A stretch of DNA of 64,000 nt from positions 1 to 64,000 of the forward strand of contig VDFB02275597.1 in assembly GCA_007258455.2 (NCBI GenBank), read 5' to 3'. The position numbers and the translations under genes are program-made. This document shows, piece by piece, positions 36,186 through 47,205 of this stretch (the stretch's first letter is position 1; each line of letters starts with the position of its first letter). The notes beneath the pieces are model-generated. The model saw only the letters and a list, made by a program, of their open reading frames with translations, did not search any database and was not told the origin of the DNA. The stretch comes from Sequoia sempervirens. Its lineage: Eukaryota > Streptophyta > Pinopsida > Cupressales > Cupressaceae.

Positions 36186-36216
36186 CTCGAGGTGGGTTTG
36201 ATCCCACAGAGGCCAT
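36186..36216 (-). CDS. TFB4: TFB4 exon 1, coding part
   Basis: On the minus strand ATG (36214-36216) opens MASVGSNPPR and ends G|GTATTA. Joined to exon 2 it gives ...PPR-DDVSLVMVL, matching the start of plant TFB4 (MAS..., a short Ser/Pro-rich lead, then DDVSL). I chose this ATG because it is the only one in frame before the DDVSL motif, and it has GCC after it as in related proteins. No convincing TATA box was seen upstream. Confidence 0.8.
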
Positions 36217-36219
36217 GGT

Positions 36220-38230
36220 GGTGCCGTTAATATTACAGTGGACCTGAAAACCTTCGATACCCAAGTCAGAATGGTAATTTCAAGAGACTGGTTCAACTGT
36301 TTTCGTATCAGTTATGCTTTCTTTATTTTCGTTTGGTTAGGTATTTTAAGCCTCTTCTCAGCCTGACACATCCGAACATATAAACATTCTCCTGCAAATG
36401 TATAAGCCTCACTTTAGAATTCTGAACAGGTCTGCTGTCCTGATTCAAACTGCCCCCAATTCTGCATTATAACTAGCAATGGCACCTTGGTGTGCAATAG
36501 GTACGCCGAGGAGTTGTGGAAGGTCAATCAGGGAGAGTTTTTGGTCTTTTTTTTGCAAATCATATCCTTCTGTTTAGAAAGTGGACTGGAAACTTTAGAA
36601 AGCTTCAGCTGTATGAGCATTTACAGTAAGCATGTGATGAAAATGCAGAGCTTTATAAACAACATAAAATTATGTGGATTATCAAATTTACAAGGTCATA
36701 ACTATACTTATTTTGCATTGTCAATCGTGTTCTCTCAAGAGTTTTCCTGTGAACAAACATTCCAGCAAATAGTCTGACTTTTCAGTATGATATAGAGAAA
36801 AAAAAACAGGAAATATCAAGTCTTAACAATCTTGTTGCATTTTGAAGGGTTTCAAACAAATTAACAATTGTTCAAGAATTTTTCTGTAAGCCATTAGAAA
36901 TTCTTGATAAATTACCTCTAATTCTACATGCAAAGACTATTTTATTTATATCCATGGACAACTAAAACCAATCGATGGTCCAGTCATATGTGAACCACGC
37001 GCACTGAATAGGCACCACATAAAACATCTTTTTAGTAATTATATAAATTAGCATTGGAAACAAAGGAAGGATGCTGAATATGCTTTAAGATTGATTCATA
37101 GCAAATAGATATCATCAACACAGTATGTAAGCAACCAGATTATCATGTTCATCTCATACATTACAAAGATGATCTTGAAATAAATATCTTCCAAGAATCC
37201 TTCCCCCTCATAAGTTTTGCTGTGGCAGGGAGTTACCACCCAAAAGTCCTCATAAAAATGTAATCATGTTTCAGTTTAAATTTTGTTTTTGTTCTACCAG
37301 GGCCTTTCTTGATGTGCTATCATTGTGTTCTGAACCGATTACCTCCTGCAATCAATACAGATTACTTTTTAATCTCGATGTGCACTCATTCATGCACAAA
37401 GTACATTAATAGCTAACATAATTTTTAAATTTGAATGGAATTGAATATATTTTTACTTCAATAATTTTTATTGATAGTTGCATTCTATATATTAATTTAC
37501 TTCAGAATATTGTCTAACAACTTTTTTCTTATGATGTATGTTGAAGATAAAACAAGTGCCTTACATAAACTCCTCTGTTTCTGTAGTGCCATTACTACTT
37601 CTCTTGTTCAGGCCTGCAAGATGAGGACTGCAATGTATCATAAGTTGCATATTTTAACAATTTCCTTTCTAGGATACTAGTCTTATAGCATGTAAAAGCA
37701 CACAGATTTTTCAATGACTTTGGGCATACCATAATCACATATTGTAGTTGTAGAGCTGTAGAAGACAGATTTTGTTAACTATGTATTAACTGTGTAAAAC
37801 CTCCATTGAAGAAGATATTAATTGATTTTCATAACCTAAAGTGAGTTCCAGCTTTTTGATGCATAAATCACATACATGCCCCAATCATTTTCTCCTGATA
37901 TTCCTCTACCGTCCAAATCATTTTCTCCTTGCATTCCTCTACCCCTTCCCCTCCCTCACACACAAAACCAAATCCTTTCTAGCTGCCATCATTTGCAACA
38001 TTGAGACACTCCCATTCAAAACAACTAACCTACCATGCTTAATCATCTTATTTTTGCATTGGTTTATCAGATATCCTTAATATTAGATAAACAAGTTGAA
38101 TGTTTAATATTTGCAACATTGAGACACTCGCTGAAAACAACTAACCTACCATGCTTATTTTTGCATTGAGACACTCTCTCACTCAGCATTAAAACATTAG
38201 ACATATTAAATACTAAGTAAACTATGCTTC
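36220..38230. other. No gene seen; upstream of TFB4
   Basis: AT-rich sequence with short internal duplications (for example GCAACATTGAGACACTC with ACAACTAACCTACCATGCTT at about 37998-38038 and again at about 38111-38156). TFB4 5' UTR and promoter should lie at its start, but no defined element could be picked out. Confidence 0.3.
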
Positions 38231-38239
38231 CAAGTAATC

Positions 38240-38305
38240 CTTGGTCCAACAACCATTGCTCTAGAGGTAAAGAGTAATCCATGTTCAAGCCCTGCTGGGG
38301 TATCT
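38240..38305 (+). repeat. Possible tRNA-derived SINE fragment
   Basis: TTGCTCTAGAGGTAAAGAG followed about 12 bases later by GTTCAAGCCC resembles a tRNA A box and B box at a plausible spacing. The cloverleaf cannot be completed, so a real tRNA gene is unlikely. I see no duplication or poly-A/T tail. Confidence 0.25.
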
Positions 38306-38530
38306 ACTTTCACCTAAATGCTAAATTGATAAAATGTTTGTTTCTCTTATGTCCAAGACCTCATCCAAACAAAAAGCAGGATTTTATAATTGTTCAAAGC
38401 TTGACAAATCATAGGGATAAAAATATAATTCACTAAAATCATGGCTTACTTACCTAAAGATTCTGCACAAATTGTGTCGAGCTGTCAATGATGCCAATGA
38501 GAAAAAATGGGCAGAGCTCACAGGCAATTT

Positions 38531-39025
38531 TCACGAAACCAACCAGACCCAATTTGCGTACTGTTGCTGCTTCAATCTATTCACAGTAAGACAAATACAG
38601 CGAAAAATACTAACTCTCCTCGCTGGTAAGACAAACAGAGGGTGCACAAAAATATACTGCGAAAAATATACTACCGAGGAAGAGTTTGGAGAAGCGGAAA
38701 CCATTAACGGTGAGAGAAGCATGTGACTTACCTGAAGATTCTGCACAAACAATTATAATTGACCTTCCACACCTCTTCGGCAGTCCATCTGCTGGTATGC
38801 TATTTCAATTTCAACTCAACCAGTTTTTTTTCAAATGAAACCAATCAGACCCAAACCAGACCCAATTTTTGTACTATTGCTGCTTCAATCTATTCACGGT
38901 AAGACAAGTACGGCGGGAAATATTAACTCTCCTCGCTGCTAAGACAAACAGAGGGTGCACAAAAATATACTGCGACCGAGAAAGAGTTTGGAGGAGCGGG
39001 AACCATTAACGGCGAGGGCAGAAGG
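38531..39025. repeat. Two copies of a 0.2-kb block, about 314-bp offset
   Basis: The landmark series CCAGACCCAATTT, GCTGCTTCAATCTATTCAC, AGACAAACAGAGGGTGCACA and AGTTTGGAG-AGCGG-AACCATTAACGG occurs twice (about 38545-38710 and 38865-39015). It is locally more GC-rich than its surroundings, and the minus strand has short Ser-rich frames. It could be duplicated 5' exon or promoter sequence of a minus-strand gene; I cannot tell. Confidence 0.5.
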
Positions 39026-39049
39026 CGGCGATGGGAAGTAGATGCATTA

Positions 39050-39918
39050 CAGAGGGTGCACAACTGCCATCAACAATAAATGCTTTAAACAATTATAACA
39101 GCAAAACTTAAACTATTTAAATATAACTGCCATCAACAATAAATGCTTTAAAAAAAATTCATATATATCTTTGAAAAGGTAAGAAAGTATGGAATACAAA
39201 AATATTTAAATGTTAAAAACATGCCAATAAACATCGCTTGAAATAAGCAAGAAATGTCTCCTGAATTGTTTTGGGAGAAATGAGTTCAAGGAAGAGCTTG
39301 TAATCATGATCACTTTGCTTAATTGAGTGAAAAGGTAAGATGAAGCAAGAATGTTCAAGCAATGGGTGTTCTATATCACAAGAGCAATATATAAAGAAAA
39401 ATATTATTTGAATTGGACCATTTAATCAACAATTACATTTATAGGAAGTTAATAAAGTTTGAGTTAATGAAAAAGTTTCAAATGCCATTATATTTGGTAT
39501 ATGTTTTTGTAAGATAATATTTATTTGAATTGTTAAGAGAAAGGTTATTCAATAGCATTCATATTTATAGACATTTCTCATGTTGGAGCTTTGTAATGCC
39601 CTCCTATTTGTAACTTGTAATTGTGGGATCAATGGTTCAGTTTCATCATTTCCTCATGATTTTTATGGTGATTATTTTATGGCTCTGAATGGTGTATACG
39701 AACCACCACATGTTCGAGATGAGGTTCCTCAACATGGTGGTTGTTGGTATTTTATATATTTATATGTTTGGTTTATCAATATGTTTCAATTCGATGATGT
39801 GCATTGTATATGTTGTGATTAAATGTGAACGTGGTTATTCAAGTTCGAAGAATGATTTATATGACAAATTTTATTTTATGCTTTATGTTATTGAACCTAG
39901 TTGAGTGATATGTCTCAT
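39050..39918. other. No feature seen
   Basis: AT-rich left flank of element C. A small duplication (ACTGCCATCAACAATAAATG at about 39065 and 39127) is the only structure noted. Confidence 0.3.
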
Positions 39919-41258
39919 TGTTAGAAACCTGACTTGTTGGAAGAGATTGTTGGAAGTTTGTCATTAAAGATTGTGTGTTGGCAACATGATTTGAATGAAG
40001 AGATTGATGGAGATTGATGAGCATATGATGTTATATGGTGTTGTCATTGATGGATACCTATTACTGATGGCAATCCATGGCAAAGATGTAGAAGTGTTGG
40101 TCCGGTAAAGATTAGATGATTGGATATTTGACTGAGTCTAGAATGCATTTCTAGTGTTGAAAGAACTAGTCTTTTGGTTTGCATTGCTCCACCATGAAGA
40201 ATTTGGTTATGTGTTTTTTAGGTAATGTCAGTACATTATGTAAGACTCTAAATCCAAAGTTCCATGATCTGATGTCTTTCGCAGTCAAAGATAATAGTGA
40301 TAGAGTATCGATTTGGAAATGTCATTATAATTGTGATAGAGTGTATGATTGGAATGCTCTGCATTCCATCATAGATGAATTTCGATATGCAAATTTGAAA
40401 AAGTTTTTGAGGATTTATGTATTATGTTTTCTCCAAGTGGTAAGTGTTTTGGTTAACCGCATGTCAAGTTGTGAGTGAACAAATGGTTCATTTTATTATT
40501 ACTTCACCTATGGTGTTGATCTAAGTATTTTGGTTTGTGCAGAGATGAGTAAAGTATGGAGCAGAATTATGGGAATGATTATAGGTCATGCTAACCTATC
40601 CTAATGTATTATATGCTTTGGTTTCCTTTGCAAGGCGTGTATCATTAAGTTTTGAGCCGACGTGATGATGTGTTGCATGGTACATGTTTTGGGCCGACCT
40701 AATTTGTGTTTTGGTTGGTCACAGCATATATAAAGGTTAATTTCTTATGTGGCATAGATGAGATGCAAGATAATTTAAAAGTGTGTGTGAGATTCAGAGC
40801 AAAGAAGTGTGAATTGGGTTTGAGGCGAAGAATGAAGTGTGTTAAGTTAGTATTTTGAGCTTCAGTGGAACTGTATCTTCAGCATAAGTCAAATGTGTTG
40901 TTAGCAGTTCATATTTGGTAGTGAGCCAGTCTTTCTTCTATCTCTTTCTATTTTGGGTAGTGAGCCCTTTAGTAGTGAGTTGGACCGGTAGTGAGCCTTT
41001 CTTCTTTTATATAGTGAGTCTACCAATTGTATCAAACTCTATAATAAGTTACAATATCTATACTGTGAGCTAATGCTCATCATAGTTTTTTCCATTTTTG
41101 GGTTTTCCACGTAAATCCAGTGTTCTTTTGTTCTTTAATGTGATGAATGCTTTTTATGTTCCTTTCCATTACTACAAGTTTAATGTGATACATTGAATGA
41201 ACGTTTAAGTTGTTAAGAATACTGATCACCCCCCTCTTAGTATTTTGAGCTTTCAACA
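39919..41258 (+). repeat. Element C, 5' LTR
   Basis: It starts TGTTAGAAACCTGAC and ends GAGCTTTCAACA; 1340 bp. It aligns from its first base with 60753 onward (TGTTGGAAGAGATTGTTGGAAG follows in both). It contains AGTGAGCC-type repeats (about 40915-41030). Confidence 0.8.
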
Positions 41259-41260
41259 AT

Positions 41261-41274
41261 TGGCATTAGAGCTT
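41261..41274 (+). other. Primer-binding site of element C
   Basis: TGGCATTAGAGCTT lies two bases after the LTR end. It matches the initiator tRNA-Met site (TGGTATCAGAGC) with two transitions. Confidence 0.6.
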
Positions 41275-41323
41275 AGTTCCTTCAATTAGCTTGATTGTTG
41301 AGGTAGATCTTGGAGTTGAACAC

Positions 41324-41922
41324 ATGGCTACAAGGAAGTATCCTATTCCTCCATAAGAGATTATCCTTGAAGGATTCGCTAAAGATGATTGCATGGTTGA
41401 CATGGAAGGAGGACTCAAATTAGCTCTTAATGATTTGGATAAAGAAGAAGTTAAGAATAGAGATTTGAAAAAGGATCTTAGTGATGCAAATGAGTGCATT
41501 AAGAAGCTAAGAGAGAAACTCGAGAAAACTACATAAAGAGTCAAAGAAACAAATGAGAAGCTTAAGCAATCTAATGAGACTGTCACCAATCTTAAAGAAT
41601 GTAAAAGAGTTGAAGACTACGTGAATGGCAAACTGAAAGACAAATTTGAAGAATGTTCAAAGCTTGAACAAGAGGTTGTAGCTCTAAGATCATATATGGA
41701 AAAAGCAAAGATTCAAGAAGAGTTCCATAATGCTTGATGAAATGATTACAAATCAAAAGGCTTCTAAAAACAAAGAAGGGTTAGGGTTTGAGAAAGGTGA
41801 AATTTCAAAGGTAGATTAGACCCCAAATAATGCTTTAAAAGGAAGAATTCCAAGAAGGGAAATGTCAGATAGATCCAGAACCAGAGGAAAAACATCAAGA
41901 GACTACCTATCAAACAACCTGT
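41324..41922 (+). pseudogene. Element C gag-like frame, N-terminal coiled-coil part
   Basis: ATG at 41324 opens MATRKYPIPP, a stop (TAA at a Gln-like position), then EIILEGFAKDDCMVDMEGGL and a long charged helix (LDKEEVKNRDLKKDLSDANE, ECIKKLREKLEKT, KLEQEVVALRSYMEKAK), clearly a coiled coil. A second TAA and a late frame change follow, then a GLGFEK motif and a Ser/Arg-rich stretch up to the insertion point of element A. The continuation is the zinc-knuckle array at 56040. Helix, G-L-G motif and knuckles in this order are known in Gag-like proteins of plant retroelements. It would package RNA; now broken. Confidence 0.6.
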
Positions 41923-42550
41923 TGTAATGTCGTAAAATTGCACCCCTTTCAATTTCACATACATTCTTGCATCTGCTTTAGTGTCCACTCCCTTAACATC
42001 TTGTGTAGGCTCATTTTAGCCTTTACACCAGCCTTCTTCCCTCTCAGGATGCTCAAAATCCCATTTTCAGCAGCTACCCCCATGTGCAAGCTTCACTTCA
42101 AACCTTGTGTTTTTCCTGTTCATGTCATTTTGTAGCGTGATGTGTCTGGACACTAGCGTGTTGCGTGAACGTCCATGCACCGTGCTAGTGTCCTATGACA
42201 TTTCAATGTTCAAACAATCATTTTCAAGCATGCTTGCCACTTGTCATCTTCTTTTGTCAGTGGTAACAACTCAAGATGCCTTGTAACTACCTAGGAAGCT
42301 TCTTTTTGCTTCTCCTCTCTCCTTAAATGTTATCTTTTCAATCCATTTGTCTCTAACTTCATTCCAGCTTCTAGCTTATTTCCAACCTTGGCTCTAGCAT
42401 TTTTTCTCTTGTTATTTTTCTTGCATAGCTTCATACAACTTGTTACAACAGCTTCAAGCACTCTCAAGCTCTCTTAGTGATACCCTTTGCAACACTCTTA
42501 GCTCTTGCAATTATATTGCTCTCTCCATTTGGCTCTCTTAAGCCTTGCAA

Positions 42551-42778
42551 CTTCATATCCCTTATCTCATGCTTGTGAGCATCCTGGGATTCCATGTCCC
42601 CTATCAATTGCATTTTTATTTCATGATATGATTTCTCCTCCTCGAACGAGGATTCCTTTTATCACTTCATATCCCTTATCTCATGCTTGTGAGCATCCTG
42701 GGATTCCATATCCCCTATCAATTGCATTCTTATTTCGTGATACGATTTCTCCTCCTCGAACGGGGATTCCTTTTATCA
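42551..42778 (+). repeat. 114-bp tandem duplication in LTR A
   Basis: There are two copies of a unit starting CTTCATATCCCTTATCTCAT and ending ATTCCTTTTATCA. The period is a multiple of three, so an incidental frame repeats a 38-residue peptide. Confidence 0.85.
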
Positions 42779-42932
42779 CCTACATTTTGTGATATAGGTT
42801 AGAATACTCCTCAAGCGGGGATTGCTTTTATCACTCATACTTGGTGGTGTGGGTTCTACTCCTGAAGCGGGTTTTGCTTTCACCACATGCTTTGTCCATT
42901 TTGGTTACACTCTCTCTTTTTATCTGGTTGTC

Positions 42933-42984
42933 TATGGAGGTGGGAACACCAAAATGGTGGTTTGATTGAGGCAAACCCCTATAC
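42933..42984 (+). promoter_or_regulatory. Conserved double-hairpin block, LTR A 5' copy
   Basis: Hairpin 1 is GGTG-GGAA-CACC (42939-42950), a GNRA tetraloop. Hairpin 2 pairs GGTTTG with CAAACC (42959-42977). A candidate 3' splice site (CATGCAAG, AG at 43019-43020) lies about 37 nt downstream. The same block is in LTR A 3', LTR B and at 63130. Confidence 0.6.
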
Positions 42985-43432
42985 ATCCCCAACACTTTCT
43001 CCAGATCTTACACATGCAAGTATTGAAGACATTGATTTGTTAGAAGCTTCATTACTTGGGTGGTTGTAAGCATTTCCTTTCTCCTTATCTTTATTAGTTC
43101 TACTTCACTTTATTTCAATTTTGTTATATTTTGTTGCTTTCTCACGTTCCAAGATTTCTTAGCAATTAGAGTAGAAGTAGCCACTTTATTATTTTCTGTG
43201 ATAAACTCGCTTTTTGGTTCGTACGAATGTTAGCACACCGCACTGTCGTCCCATACCTGTGTTGTCATCCTTTGGCCGAGAGCCTATCAATCTATCCAAA
43301 AAATCTTTGACTTGCTCTTTCTGATTCTAGAACTCTCGTGTTTGTTCCTTGAGGTAGTTTAGGGCAGTTTGCTCTATGAGGCTCTTTGAATGAAGAGAAC
43401 TCGTGAGCCGCAAATCCCCCTTCTCTACATTT

Positions 43433-43450
43433 TGGTGAACCCGACGTGAA
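43433..43450 (+). other. Primer-binding site of element A (tRNA-Trp type)
   Basis: TGGTGAACCCGACGTGAA. Its reverse complement, TTCACGTCGGGTTCACCA, matches from memory the 3' 18 nt of plant cytosolic tRNA-Trp including CCA. Element B has the same site with one change (44956-44973). Confidence 0.7.
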
Positions 43451-43730
43451 GAGGGTATTTTTTTGAAAAACTGGGAATTTATTTACCCCAACTTGGTGGG
43501 GTCATAACTTTTGACTCGGTGCTCGGAATTCAAAATTGTTTACATTGTTGGAAAGGTCTCCAAGAGGACTAATTCAGCCCCTAAAATATTGTACCTTCAA
43601 CAACCAAATTTTAGGGACCAAGGCAAGTTTCAACCCCAAATTATGCTCTGAAGACCTCTAAAAATGCAAATTACTAGAACCTCAAAAATACTGAAAAAAT
43701 CTAAAAATTTAGACCTTTGGTTTTTCTTAG

Positions 43731-44951
43731 TGTATAGGAACAAATTTGTACCCCTTATGAAAATTCCCTTTTTTCTCTTTCTCACTTTAGAAAACCAAAT
43801 TCGAAGGTTAAATTTTGCATAAGCCCGCTACCTTTGTTCCACTTGGCAATTGTTTTGTGTGTCGGCAAAAGAATAATTGTCAGGGACACCTGCATGGTGT
43901 GTAGACATTCGCACGGCGTGCTTATGTCCTTGGCAGATTCCCATGTCTAGAGCCTGCAGAGGTGTTACACTTCCCATTAGAGGTTGACTTCTAATGCCCC
44001 CTTCGACAAGGTTTTCTTAGTGTATAGGAACGAATTTTAATCTTCTTCACAAGCTTAAGCATTCGATTCAACTCTCTACACACTTTCTCAAGCATTCTCT
44101 TAGCATTTATCACTCTCAAGCAGCACTTTGCGCTCCATAGCAACAACATCAACACTCCATCAACTCTGTAGGGCAAATGTGGAACCAACACCATTACAGT
44201 AGGGGCTTGAGTCCTCTCATTTTTCCCCCATTAGCTAGTGAGCTCTTGGTGGAGATGGTAAGCTTTCTACTCTCCTCTACGATTTGGTTGGGTAGCATAA
44301 CACTATTTTGTAGTGCTTTTGTGTTCTTTACTTCATTTCGTTCTTTATCATATATTTCTCCATTGTTGTAAACTTGGTTGTCTATGGAGGTGGAAACATC
44401 AAAACGAAGGCAAACCCCTATACAACCACCCAACAATTTTCCTCTTTATTGTGTGTAGGTGGACGTGCTTCTTGGAGCCAGCTGGTGAAAAAGCTCTTTT
44501 GTGAGATCATTTTTGTCACCCTAGCTTTAATCTACTTACTTTATCGTATTCGTCTATACATTTCTTATTTCATAGTGTTATTTTGTTCTCCTAAAAACCA
44601 TTAGCTAGGCTGTTAGTCTATTTTCTAGTGTTCAACCTTGTCTTTTTAGTCCTTCGATCACATGGATGCTAGCGAACCTGAGAGACACCAACGCGTCGTG
44701 TTGTCGTCTCGGAACCACGCTTTCATCCTCAGATAGAGAGCTACTTGAGGCATAGTGTTGAACCCAAAAATGGCTCGCTAGCCCCATTCTAAGTTTCAAT
44801 TATGCAGAGTGATCAAAGGACCTTATAGTCCTCATCATTCTCGTCCTACATTTCATAACACCCCTTTAAGTTGAGGTAAGTTAGGGAAGCCTTTTGCTCT
44901 TGTCTCTCTGTGACCTGGGGCCTTGAACGTGGCTGGTCCCCCTCTCTTACA
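43731..44951 (+). repeat. Element B, 5' LTR
   Basis: It starts TGTATAGGAACAAATTTGTA and ends CCTCTCTTACA; 1221 bp. At 44010-44038 it carries a second copy of its own start together with the left flank (TTTTCTTAG, then TGTATAGGAACGAATTTT), replacing about 100 bp that the 3' LTR retains (about 49010-49125). Donor GT at 44258 and acceptor AG at 44457 mark a candidate intron holding the hairpin block. Confidence 0.85.
44383..44422 (+). promoter_or_regulatory. Conserved hairpin block, LTR B 5' copy (second hairpin lost)
   Basis: Hairpin 1 is GGTG-GAAA-CATC: the tetraloop changes from GGAA to GAAA but stays GNRA, and one pair becomes G-U. A small deletion removed the 5' arm of hairpin 2. The acceptor AG lies about 36 nt after the block. 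Confidence 0.5.
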
Positions 44952-44955
44952 TTTT

Positions 44956-44973
44956 TGGTGAACCTGACGTGAA
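44956..44973 (+). other. Primer-binding site of element B (tRNA-Trp type)
   Basis: TGGTGAACCTGACGTGAA, one C-to-T change from the element A site, lies four bases after the LTR end. Confidence 0.65.
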
Positions 44974-45315
44974 CCATTTTGGTTCCGTTTTGCAATACTG
45001 AAAGTTCCTTTCCTCATATTCTAGGAGTGTTGTAGGTGTGAGTGTTGTGAGGCTTTCACCTTGTAACCCAACCTATGACCCCTAATTGGCATAGTTGGAA
45101 GGTTCAGAAGGTGTTGCATAATGAAACCTTAATTGGGTCACCATCTTATCCTTTAACCTTTAGGGACTCTATGAAAGTATGGTCCAGTGTGCATAATGGT
45201 CTCTTTCCTGCATCAACCTATCCCCTATGCACAGCCTATGGACAGTGGTACTAGTATAACCTTCACTTCACAAGACCTATCGATGGGTTTTAATAGGGAA
45301 CCATCTCCTCTCTAC

Positions 45316-45900
45316 ATTCTTGCGTGAATCAATAGAAACATTGTAGCAGGTGTCCTCATTGATTCGACATCTCAAGTGAATATTATAACTGAGGAGATCA
45401 TGCTAATCAACTTTTTGCATAAAGATGGGTACGATGAGCCTGTGAGCACCATCTGCATGCATGATGGACTTTCTATGCCCCCTTTGGGTAGTATTGTCCT
45501 ATTGGTCTTGGTTGGGCCTAAATCCATGAAGCTTTTGTTTGACATAATCCCTGGGTCTAAACTCTTTAGAGTGAAGTTGGATATCCCTTGGTTAGTAGCT
45601 ATGAATGTTGCACCCTCGGTCATGCATAAATGTTTAAAATTTATCCATGGGGGTTTTGTGCATGTGATTCATGACACCGGTTATAAACCATCGGTTGCTC
45701 GTGGTAGCCACTCTTTGGATTACTCTTGGCTTGCGCCCATTGGTCCTCTCCCACCTAGGGAGGACCTTCTGTATCAAACATATTAGAAACATAAGAAAGG
45801 GTGCTTGACGTCGAGAGTGAGATACCCTCTGTCGCCATATGTTGTTTCACATAGGACTTATCTAAAAGCTAACAGTGATGCCGCCAAGGCACGTAGAAGG
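45316..45900 (+). pseudogene. Element B protease-like domain, degenerate
   Basis: The frame reads NIVAGVLIDSTSQVNIITEE, then FRVKLDIPWLVAMNVAPSVM and HKCLKFIHGG. Plant gypsy proteases show LIDxGSSxNI and, about 60 residues on, LGRPWLHxxxAxPSTLHxxLKF. The layout is the same, but the active site is DST, not DSG/DTG. The sequence goes on past a stop at 45784 into KHKKGCLTSRVRYPLSPYVV and an Arg/Lys-rich stretch (DAAKARRREKEKR). It belongs to the retropepsin family by layout; catalysis is doubtful. Confidence 0.6.
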
Positions 45901-46443
45901 GAAAAAGAGAAGCGGTCTTGAGATTCTCCTTCCTCTTCCGTTGTTCATCCTTACGCTTCCTCTCGTCCCATTGAGGTGCCATCGTATTCCGTTCCATCTT
46001 TGCAAGAGAATCCTATGGTGCCCGCTTGGCAAAATCCCAAGCGTCTCGCATTTGAGCTTCATGTTTTTCCCATGGAGCCTAGGCTCATTCGGTATAATAG
46101 GAAGAAAGGTCCCCATGGGGAATTCTCTATGTTTTAGTCTCTATGGCCTCCTACCACTCCTGCTCCCAAAGCAGTGAGTGGGAAGAGGCCCGCTATCAAG
46201 GCACTTGAGCTGAATCCCCTTGTTGTTTCTCAACTTGCTCCTCTTGCTTTTGTTTAGGAGTATGTTCCTCTGCCAGAAATGACTGAAGTGGACACTCCCA
46301 TGGATGAGCAAGAGCCTTTTTTTCCTTCACAGTCTTCAGCCTCCAGTTTAAAGAGTTGTAGAAAATGCCTTGCACACAAGCGCAAGCATTGGTGAAAGGC
46401 TCTCATGGCCGAGTAGGCCGCCTTACAAAGGAAGGAAGAGGAG

Positions 46444-47205
46444 ATGACCGCCCCTGTATTAGGGCCTCCTGCCGTGTCCTCCTCTCTCCTTCACTTTTCT
46501 TTCATTCAAACCAACTTTGTATTGCTTTTGGCTTCCACTACGAGGAATGCACTTGACCCTAAAAAGGTGCAAGTATTCATCGCTCCTTTGGTGGAGCTGC
46601 CTTTGTTGATGTCCCTCCCAGATGTCCAGTCATTTCCAAAACCCATAGATATGATGAGAACCTTAGTCGTATCTATTGTGATCCTCTCCTCCTCCTCTTC
46701 CTCCACACCTCTTGCCTCTTTTGTGGGGAGTTCACCTCCTCCGACGAAGCAAAAGGTAGAGAGTGGTCCTTCCAGCAATGGAGGATGTAACAGGATCCCA
46801 CCTTCTCCAAAAGGTGGTCATGTACTGACTTGTTTTATCCTAGTGACAAAACCAATCCTGGATTCTTATGAGTTCATCACCACTCCTAACTCACTCAGTG
46901 AGCCTAGTGGTGAATCTCAGGCACAACCCTCCCCATTCATTGAGGTAAAACATTGCACTCATGTTAAGTGCATGTTTAACTCTCTGGACGAGGTTCTTGC
47001 CTTGTCAGTGATCTTTGAGAAGTCACTAACTTTAGCTCCACAAGAGCTCAATGGAGAGGACCTTGCAGAGCCCTCTTCCTTAGCCCTTATTGCAGGAAGG
47101 TCGAATGTTGCTCCTCTTAACATTCCACCACTGCAGGCTCATCCTCCTTCCCCCTACAATGATATAGAGTGGGAAGTGGACGACCTCTTGGTTGATCAGT
47201 GTTAG
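46444..47205 (+). CDS. Element B Ser/Pro-rich ORF, function unknown
   Basis: This is a 253-codon open frame after the protease region. It is rich in Ser and Pro (VILSSSSSSTPLASF, PSSNGGCNRIPPSPKGG) and ends in an acidic tail (YNDIEWEVDDLLVDQC). No known domain is visible. It may be the 3' part of the same long protein as the protease, since coding-like sequence (PSYSVPSLQENPMVPAWQNP) lies between them with stops. Length and composition make chance unlikely, but I cannot name a function. Confidence 0.45.
   Translation: MTAPVLGPPAVSSSLLHFSFIQTNFVLLLASTTRNALDPKKVQVFIAPLVELPLLMSLPDVQSFPKPIDMMRTLVVSIVILSSSSSSTPLASFVGSSPPPTKQKVESGPSSNGGCNRIPPSPKGGHVLTCFILVTKPILDSYEFITTPNSLSEPSGESQAQPSPFIEVKHCTHVKCMFNSLDEVLALSVIFEKSLTLAPQELNGEDLAEPSSLALIAGRSNVAPLNIPPLQAHPPSPYNDIEWEVDDLLVDQC

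Larger units (their letters stand above)
41923..43429 (+). repeat. Element A, 5' LTR
   Basis: 1507 bp, TGTAATGTCG...CTACA. It carries a 114-bp tandem duplication (42551-42778) that the 3' LTR has only once, and the double-hairpin block at 42933-42984. Confidence 0.85.

Noticed and set aside
36487..36777. Plus-strand 96-codon ORF as a gene
   Set aside because: No family resemblance; lies just upstream of TFB4 on the other strand without supporting signals.
38240..38305. Functional tRNA gene
   Set aside because: A- and B-box-like motifs are present but acceptor and anticodon stems cannot be formed.
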